Assembly (NCBI GenBank): GCA_016793585.1
Contig: JAEUJR010000251.1
Coordinates: 1 to 10,985 of the forward strand
Source: Archangium sp.
Lineage (GTDB): Bacteria > Myxococcota > Myxococcia > Myxococcales > Myxococcaceae
DNA length: 10,985 nucleotides
Direction: 5' to 3'
The notes beneath the pieces are model-generated. The model saw nothing but the letters and a program-made list of their open reading frames with translations, searched no databases and was not told where the DNA came from. Below, one piece after another: positions 6,984 through 10,985 of the stretch (position 1 is the stretch's first letter; each line of letters begins with the position of its first letter). The translations under genes and the position numbers were made by a program.

Positions 6984-8306
6984 TCAGGGCTGTTTGACGC
7001 GCTCCAGGGCGCGGGAGGCCAGGGCGTTCTCTGGCTGCGCCTCGAGCACCTGCTCGAGCCACTTCGAGGCCTCGGTCTGCGCGGCCTGCTTCTCGGCCGG
7101 GGTCTTCACCTTGAGGTACTTCTCGGTGTGCAGCAGCCCGAGCCGGAGCGCCGCTTCGAGGTTGTCGGGGCGCTGCTCGAGCTCGGCCTTGAGCTCACGA
7201 TCGGCCGCGGGCCAGTTGCTCTCGAGCTGGTAGACGAGCGCGAGCTTGCCGCGCGAGAACCAGTTGTCGGGCTTCAGCCGCGCCGCCGTCCGAAACGCCG
7301 TGCGGGCCTTCTCGAGCTCCTGCCGCTCGAGGGCGGCGTCGCCCAGCTTGAACCAGGCGTCGTCCAGCGTGGGGTTCCTCTCGAGGGCCTTCTCGTACAG
7401 CTCCTTCGCCTGCGAGCCGCGCTGCCGGGCCGTGTAGAGATCGGCGAGGTAGAGGTACGCCTTGCCATCGTCGGGCGAGAGCTCGATGGCCCGCTTGAGC
7501 TCTTCGATCGCGCGGCCGGCATCGTCGACGCGCGCAGCCGCGAGCCCCAGCAGCGCGTGCACCACGCCGAGATCGGGGAACTCGCGCGCGATGTCTTCGA
7601 GCTCGGTGATCGCCTGCTGCGGAACGTCGGCGACCTGCAGCCAGCCCAGGGCCTGATCGAGCTTCGGCCTCGCCGACTTCGGGAAACCCGCGAAGGGGTC
7701 GGCGATCTCGTCCATCAGGGCACGCGCGGTCGCCGCCTCTTGAACCGTGCACTCCCCCGTCACCACCGTGCGCACCGAGGCGATCGCGTCTTTCGAGCGC
7801 CCCACCCGGTGCAGCGCCTTCGCGTACGCGAGGTGCCAGCTCGTCTTGCCGGGGGTGCGCTCGATGGCGGCGGCGAGACTCTCGCGGGCGGGCTCGAACT
7901 GCTCCGACTCGAGCAGCGCGATGCCGAGGCGGTAGTGCAGCTCACCTTCGTTCGGCGCCTTCTCGACGGCCTTCCTGAAGGCGTCGACAGCCGAGGCGCC
8001 GGCTTCGCGCGCGTTCGAGAAGAGAATGAGCCCACGCGTGTAGTGCGAGACTGCGGTGTCTTGCGTGGCGGCCTGGTCGAGCACCTGCTGGCCAGTGCCG
8101 TTCTTCACGTTCGCCTCGGCCCACGCGCGCGCGAGATCGAGATCGTTGGGGGCCTCACGGCGCAGCGGCTCGAGCACCCGCACGGCCTCGGCCGCGTTGC
8201 CCTTCTGCAGCGCCACCATCGCCTGCTCACGCGGCGACAACACCGTCTTCGTCGAGGTGGTGACACACGCTGCGAGGAGCACCAGCGCCAGCAGGCCGCG
8301 CGTCAT
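6984..8306 (-). CDS. TPR-repeat lipoprotein
   Basis: A 440-residue exported lipoprotein built of tetratricopeptide repeats, which normally act as protein-protein scaffolds. The start MTRGLLALVLLAAC gives a short basic end, a hydrophobic stretch and a lipobox LAAC with acylated Cys14. An upstream extension of the frame to 8414 has no signal-like character and overlaps the acyltransferase. TPR-like units are visible at about 24-53, 87-119, 122-153, 156-182, then a linker around 184-215, and 247-279, 282-313, 316-347, 350-381 and 384-428. The last one carries an insert rich in Lys, Gln and Ala. ATG overlaps the acyltransferase stop in ATGA, so translation is coupled. Similar TPR lipoproteins take part in envelope assembly and pilus or motility complexes, but nothing in the sequence identifies a partner. 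Confidence 0.85.
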   Translation of the reverse strand: MTRGLLALVLLAACVTTSTKTVLSPREQAMVALQKGNAAEAVRVLEPLRREAPNDLDLARAWAEANVKNGTGQQVLDQAATQDTAVSHYTRGLILFSNAREAGASAVDAFRKAVEKAPNEGELHYRLGIALLESEQFEPARESLAAAIERTPGKTSWHLAYAKALHRVGRSKDAIASVRTVVTGECTVQEAATARALMDEIADPFAGFPKSARPKLDQALGWLQVADVPQQAITELEDIAREFPDLGVVHALLGLAAARVDDAGRAIEELKRAIELSPDDGKAYLYLADLYTARQRGSQAKELYEKALERNPTLDDAWFKLGDAALERQELEKARTAFRTAARLKPDNWFSRGKLALVYQLESNWPAADRELKAELEQRPDNLEAALRLGLLHTEKYLKVKTPAEKQAAQTEASKWLEQVLEAQPENALASRALERVKQP

Positions 8307-9088
8307 GCGGTCGCCTGGTTGCGGCGGGCCACGCCCTCGGAGCCCTTCTGGGCCACCACCGTCGCCTTGTCGCCGCCCTTGCCGCCCATCTGCGCCGAGA
8401 GATCGATGATGCAATCGCGCACGGCCTTCATGAGCGCCTCCCGATCGTCACCGAACCGGGCAGGGTCGATCGGCTCGCCGACCATCACCGTCACCGGGCC
8501 CGGCGTGATGTTCCACGAGTTCTTCGGCATCAACTTGCCCGAGCCTTCGATGGCGACAGGCACGACGGGAACCCCTGCCTTCATCGCCAGCGCGAAGGGG
8601 CCCTTCTTGAACGGCATGATCGACAGATCGTCGCTGCGCGTGCCTTCGGCGAACATCGCGATCGAGATGCCGCTGCGAATGCGGTTCGCCGCCAGCTCGA
8701 GCGACTTCACGGCCTTCTTGTGGTTGCTGCGATCGATGAAGACGAACTTGGCCATCGACATGTACCAGCCCATGAAGGGCACGTACTTGAGCTGCTGCTT
8801 GGCGACGAAGCGGAAGGCCACCGGCAGTGCGACGAACAGCGCGGGAATGTCGAGCGTCGACTGGTGATTGGCGACGTAGATGGCGGGCTTCGTGAAGTCG
8901 GCCTTTTCGCGCCCGATCACCTTGAACTGCGCGCCGCCGGCCCAGAGCAGCACGGGTGACCAGATGCGCTGCACGACGAAGAGTGACGTCGAGACGTCGA
9001 GCGTGAGAATCGAGACCACGATCGTCACGGGGAAGAGCACCGTCGTCCAGGTGACGGCGATGAAGATGCAGAACAGGTTGCGGAGCAT
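8303..9088 (-). CDS. plsC: PlsC-type 1-acyl-sn-glycerol-3-phosphate acyltransferase
   Basis: PlsC-family enzymes transfer a fatty acyl group to the 2-position of lysophosphatidic acid at the cytoplasmic membrane, making phosphatidic acid. The 261-residue protein has the HX4D catalytic motif NHQSTLD (74-80; His75, Asp80), motif II VFIDR (116-120), motif III FAEGTRSDD (146-154; Glu148, Gly149) and a motif IV-like VPVAIEGS (176-183). Two hydrophobic segments near 5-29 and 34-50 should anchor it. The C-terminal tail (about 235-261) is rich in Gly, Lys and Gln and falls outside the core fold. The ATG lies three bases after the upstream TPR gene stop, and its TGA overlaps the downstream TPR lipoprotein start. 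Acyltransferases of this family can also use other acceptors such as ornithine lipids or lysophospholipids, so the exact substrate is unproven. Confidence 0.9.
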   Translation of the reverse strand: MLRNLFCIFIAVTWTTVLFPVTIVVSILTLDVSTSLFVVQRIWSPVLLWAGGAQFKVIGREKADFTKPAIYVANHQSTLDIPALFVALPVAFRFVAKQQLKYVPFMGWYMSMAKFVFIDRSNHKKAVKSLELAANRIRSGISIAMFAEGTRSDDLSIMPFKKGPFALAMKAGVPVVPVAIEGSGKLMPKNSWNITPGPVTVMVGEPIDPARFGDDREALMKAVRDCIIDLSAQMGGKGGDKATVVAQKGSEGVARRNQATA

Positions 9089-9091
9089 GGC

Positions 9092-9823
9092 TTACGGCCC
9101 GACGACTTCGATGAAAGCGGGAGAACCCGCAAGAAAGGCGAAGGCGGGGTCGGCTGCAACCGCCCCCGACTGCCAGGTCTGCTTCGACGCCGTACGCGCC
9201 GCCTTCAGGTAGAGCAACACGTCGGTCGAGCGCTTCTGGGCCGCCGCCACGCGCGCCAGGCCATATGGGCCGAACGGCGACTCGCGCGCAGTCTTCTCGA
9301 GCGCCTCGAAGGTGGTCTGCGCTTCGGCGAAGCGGCCGAGCACCAGCAGGGCGGAGCCTTCGAGGTAGCGCGCTTCGATCGACTCCGGCGCGATCGCGAT
9401 CACCGCCTTCGCCTGGGCGAGCGCGGCGTCGGCATCGCCGGCTCCCCCGCGCAGCAACAACGCCCGGCCACGCACGAGGCCCGCCGCCGGGTCGGTCATT
9501 CCTTCGATCAGCGAGAGGGCGGCGCCCGCATCCATCGACTGCACCGCGAGCCCGGCGAGCCCAATTCGCGCGTTGGGCTCGAGTGGGTCGACGGCCAGGG
9601 CGGCCGAGAACGACTCCTGTGCGGCGCCTGCGTCTTCGAGCTTCAGGTTCGCCAGCCCGGCGAGCGCCAGCGCATGCGCGTTCTTCGGATCGGAGATCGC
9701 GGCGGTGCGGTACGAGGCGGCGGCTTCGCTCCACTTCGCCTTCTTCGCCTGCTGGTGGCCCTGCTGCAGGTGGCGCTCGGCGTTCGACGGGCAGCCGGTG
9801 AGCGTCAGCACCGCCGAAAACAC
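9092..9823 (-). CDS. TPR-repeat protein, probable lipoprotein, start uncertain
   Basis: A TPR-rich protein of about 243 residues. TPR-like helical pairs are visible in HLQQGHQQAKKAKWSEAAAS, in AHALALAGLANLKLEDAG and in several later Ala/Leu-rich units. A lipobox-like LTGC occurs near the N-terminus, so it is probably a lipoprotein. The start is a problem. The first in-frame codon outside the tRNA-Glu gene is GTG at 9823, which leaves only MFSAVLTLT before the Cys and no basic residues. The only longer in-frame start, at 9913, would translate the tRNA itself. An ATG at 9842 in another frame would give a basic N-terminus MCRQARR if one base of the TTTT run at 9817-9820 were absent. A frameshift, a sequencing indel or an unusual start is therefore possible. 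The gene ends three bases before the acyltransferase ATG and heads the operon. Confidence 0.72.
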   Translation of the reverse strand: MFSAVLTLTGCPSNAERHLQQGHQQAKKAKWSEAAASYRTAAISDPKNAHALALAGLANLKLEDAGAAQESFSAALAVDPLEPNARIGLAGLAVQSMDAGAALSLIEGMTDPAAGLVRGRALLLRGGAGDADAALAQAKAVIAIAPESIEARYLEGSALLVLGRFAEAQTTFEALEKTARESPFGPYGLARVAAAQKRSTDVLLYLKAARTASKQTWQSGAVAADPAFAFLAGSPAFIEVVGP

Positions 9824-9856
9824 GACGAGCCTGGCGGCACATGACCGCCAGGCTCG
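9817..9856 (-). terminator. Hairpin terminator after the tRNA-Lys/tRNA-Glu pair
   Basis: On the minus strand a perfect 12-bp GC-rich stem (arms 9845-9856 and 9826-9837, CGAGCCTGGCGG with its exact complement) encloses a 7-base loop. TCGTGTTTT follows. It lies 10 bases beyond the tRNA-Glu 3' end. The T run is short and interrupted, so termination may be partial. The tail holds the candidate GTG start of the next gene. Confidence 0.75.
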
Positions 9857-9866
9857 CGTGTTGTGT

Positions 9867-9939
9867 TGACCCCATCGGGATTCGAACCCGAGTTTTAGCC
9901 TTGAAAGGGCCACGTCCTAGGCCTCTAGACGATGGGGCC
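9867..9939 (-). tRNA. tRNA-Glu (anticodon TTC)
   Basis: A full cloverleaf of 73 bases. The acceptor GGCCCCA pairs with TGGGGTC (one G-T pair), the D-arm is GTCT/GGAC with loop AGAGGCCTA, and the anticodon stem TGGCC/GGCTA carries the loop CTTTCAA, so the anticodon is TTC. The T-arm is TCGGG/CCCGA around TTCGAAT. The discriminator is A, and the next bases are ACA, so CCA is not encoded. The gene starts three bases after the tRNA-Lys CCA, so both must be cut from one transcript. Confidence 0.97.
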
Positions 9940-9942
9940 GAC

Positions 9943-10018
<76 letters not shown>

Positions 10019-10050
10019 GCACCTGTTGTTTTTGCGTTCTCTGAAATTCC

Positions 10051-10632
10051 TCACTTCTTCTTCAGCGCCTTGTCTTCTTCGACCGTCACTTCCAACGACG
10101 CGTTGATGCCGTCAACCTGAATGTCGATCGTCGTCTTGCCGGGATCGAGCGGAAGAATGGCATTGCCTCCGACGATCGCGGCGATCTGCTTGTCCTTCGG
10201 GGTGTAGGTGGCGCCCCGTTTTCCGAGGTCTCGGTTGTTCAGGCCAAGGAATTTCAACTGGATGGGCACCGCTTCGGCCCCTTCCTTGATGGTGACGACC
10301 TTGTTCACCACCTCGAGCTTCTCGACGAACGACACCTTCACGGGAATCGCCGCCTCGACGTCTTCATAGTGGGCGACGACCTCGGTGTTGCCGCTCTTCT
10401 TCGGCTTCAGAATGCCCTTGCCGTTCACTTCGGCGATCTCGGGGTCCTTCACCGACCACGAAACCATCGCGCGCTCGGCCCGTTTGCCTGCGCGAGACAT
10501 GCAGCGCGCCGACAGGTTCTTCGACTCGCCCCGGCTCTGGAACTCGACGTCGGCGGGAGCGATCTCGATGTAGTCGACTTTGTCGCAGGCGATGGCGACG
10601 GTGGCGAGCACGGCCAGAGCGATTCGGCGCAT
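10051..10632 (-). CDS. Probable lipoprotein with bacterial Ig-like (Big_2-type) domains
   Basis: A 193-residue exported protein of unknown function. The start MRRIALAVLATVAIAC gives a basic end, a hydrophobic core and a Cys16 lipobox, though Ala at -3 is not ideal. The in-frame GTG at 10650 would add MLCAHA, which fits an export signal less well. Residues about 20-101 match the Big_2/invasin Ig-like pattern: VSWSVKDPEIAEVNGKGILK, then SGNTEVVAHYEDVEAAIPVKV-like strands. A second, degenerate unit at about 105-185 repeats the layout (KDKQIAAIVGGNAILPLDPG, TTIDIQVDG, SLEVTV). The C-terminus ends in DKALKKK. Such domains usually serve as surface adhesion or spacer modules. It precedes two tRNA genes on the same strand and is divergent from the GreB gene. 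Confidence 0.78.
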   Translation of the reverse strand: MRRIALAVLATVAIACDKVDYIEIAPADVEFQSRGESKNLSARCMSRAGKRAERAMVSWSVKDPEIAEVNGKGILKPKKSGNTEVVAHYEDVEAAIPVKVSFVEKLEVVNKVVTIKEGAEAVPIQLKFLGLNNRDLGKRGATYTPKDKQIAAIVGGNAILPLDPGKTTIDIQVDGINASLEVTVEEDKALKKK

Positions 10633-10693
10633 GGCGTGCGCGCATAGCACGACCTGCTACCCACGCGTCACGTCTCGCGGTACCTCCCACTTC
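10633..10693. promoter_or_regulatory. Divergent promoter region between the Ig-like lipoprotein and GreB genes
   Basis: These 61 bases must hold the starts of both divergent transcripts. On the minus strand TATGCG (10640-10645) could be a -10 and GTGACG about 19 bases earlier a -35, but the spacing is long. On the plus strand TACCCA at 10658-10663 is only a faint -10. Neither gene has a clear Shine-Dalgarno sequence. Confidence 0.25.

Positions 10694-10985
<292 letters not shown>

Noticed and set aside
6828..8867. A 679-codon open frame on the plus strand
   Set aside because: It lies antisense to the membrane protein, TPR lipoprotein and acyltransferase genes, is low-complexity Arg/Leu/Glu-rich, has no recognisable domain, and arises from GC-rich codon bias.
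8448..9875. A 475-codon open frame on the minus strand
   Set aside because: It is in a shifted frame over the TPR gene and the acyltransferase; its Arg-rich translation shows no domain. Only its ATG at 9842 is of interest for the signal-sequence question.
9824..9913. Start of the TPR protein at 9913, inside the tRNA-Glu gene
   Set aside because: This would translate the tRNA sequence (LKLGFESRWG), a common artefact next to tRNA genes, and would also read through the terminator stem.

Overview
The window is GC-rich, almost gene-saturated bacterial DNA. Genes overlap or abut, GTG starts are common, and the set includes long-chain olefin (Ole) genes, a Get3-like ATPase pair and several lipoproteins. 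This suggests a myxobacterium-like member of Myxococcota (former Deltaproteobacteria). That placement is inferred from gene content, since no rRNA or other phylogenetic marker is present.

Plus strand, 2-3503: three translationally coupled genes encode OleB (5' end outside the window), OleC and OleD, the beta-keto acid reductase, beta-lactone synthetase and beta-lactone decarboxylase steps of head-to-head long-chain alkene synthesis. OleA, the condensing enzyme, would be expected just upstream. Minus strand, 3481-4221: a 4'-phosphopantetheinyl transferase whose 3' end overlaps oleD antisense.

Plus strand, 4277-6306: two ArsA/Get3-type ATPase genes. The first appears to start at CTG. Their P-loops are altered in complementary ways: one keeps only the signature lysine, the other only the Walker A lysine. 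This suggests an obligate heterodimer with one composite ATP site, and it is the most interesting observation here.

Minus strand, 10632 down to 6315: an Ig-like-domain lipoprotein, tRNA-Lys(TTT), tRNA-Glu(TTC), a strong hairpin terminator, a TPR lipoprotein whose start lies at the terminator, a PlsC-type acyltransferase, a second TPR lipoprotein and a single-pass membrane protein. The last four are tightly packed and look like one envelope-related operon. Plus strand, from 10694: the start of a GreB-type transcript cleavage factor with a very acidic N-terminal extension, cut by the window end.

No mobile element, CRISPR array or large repeat was seen. No stretch over 300 bases lacks a gene.
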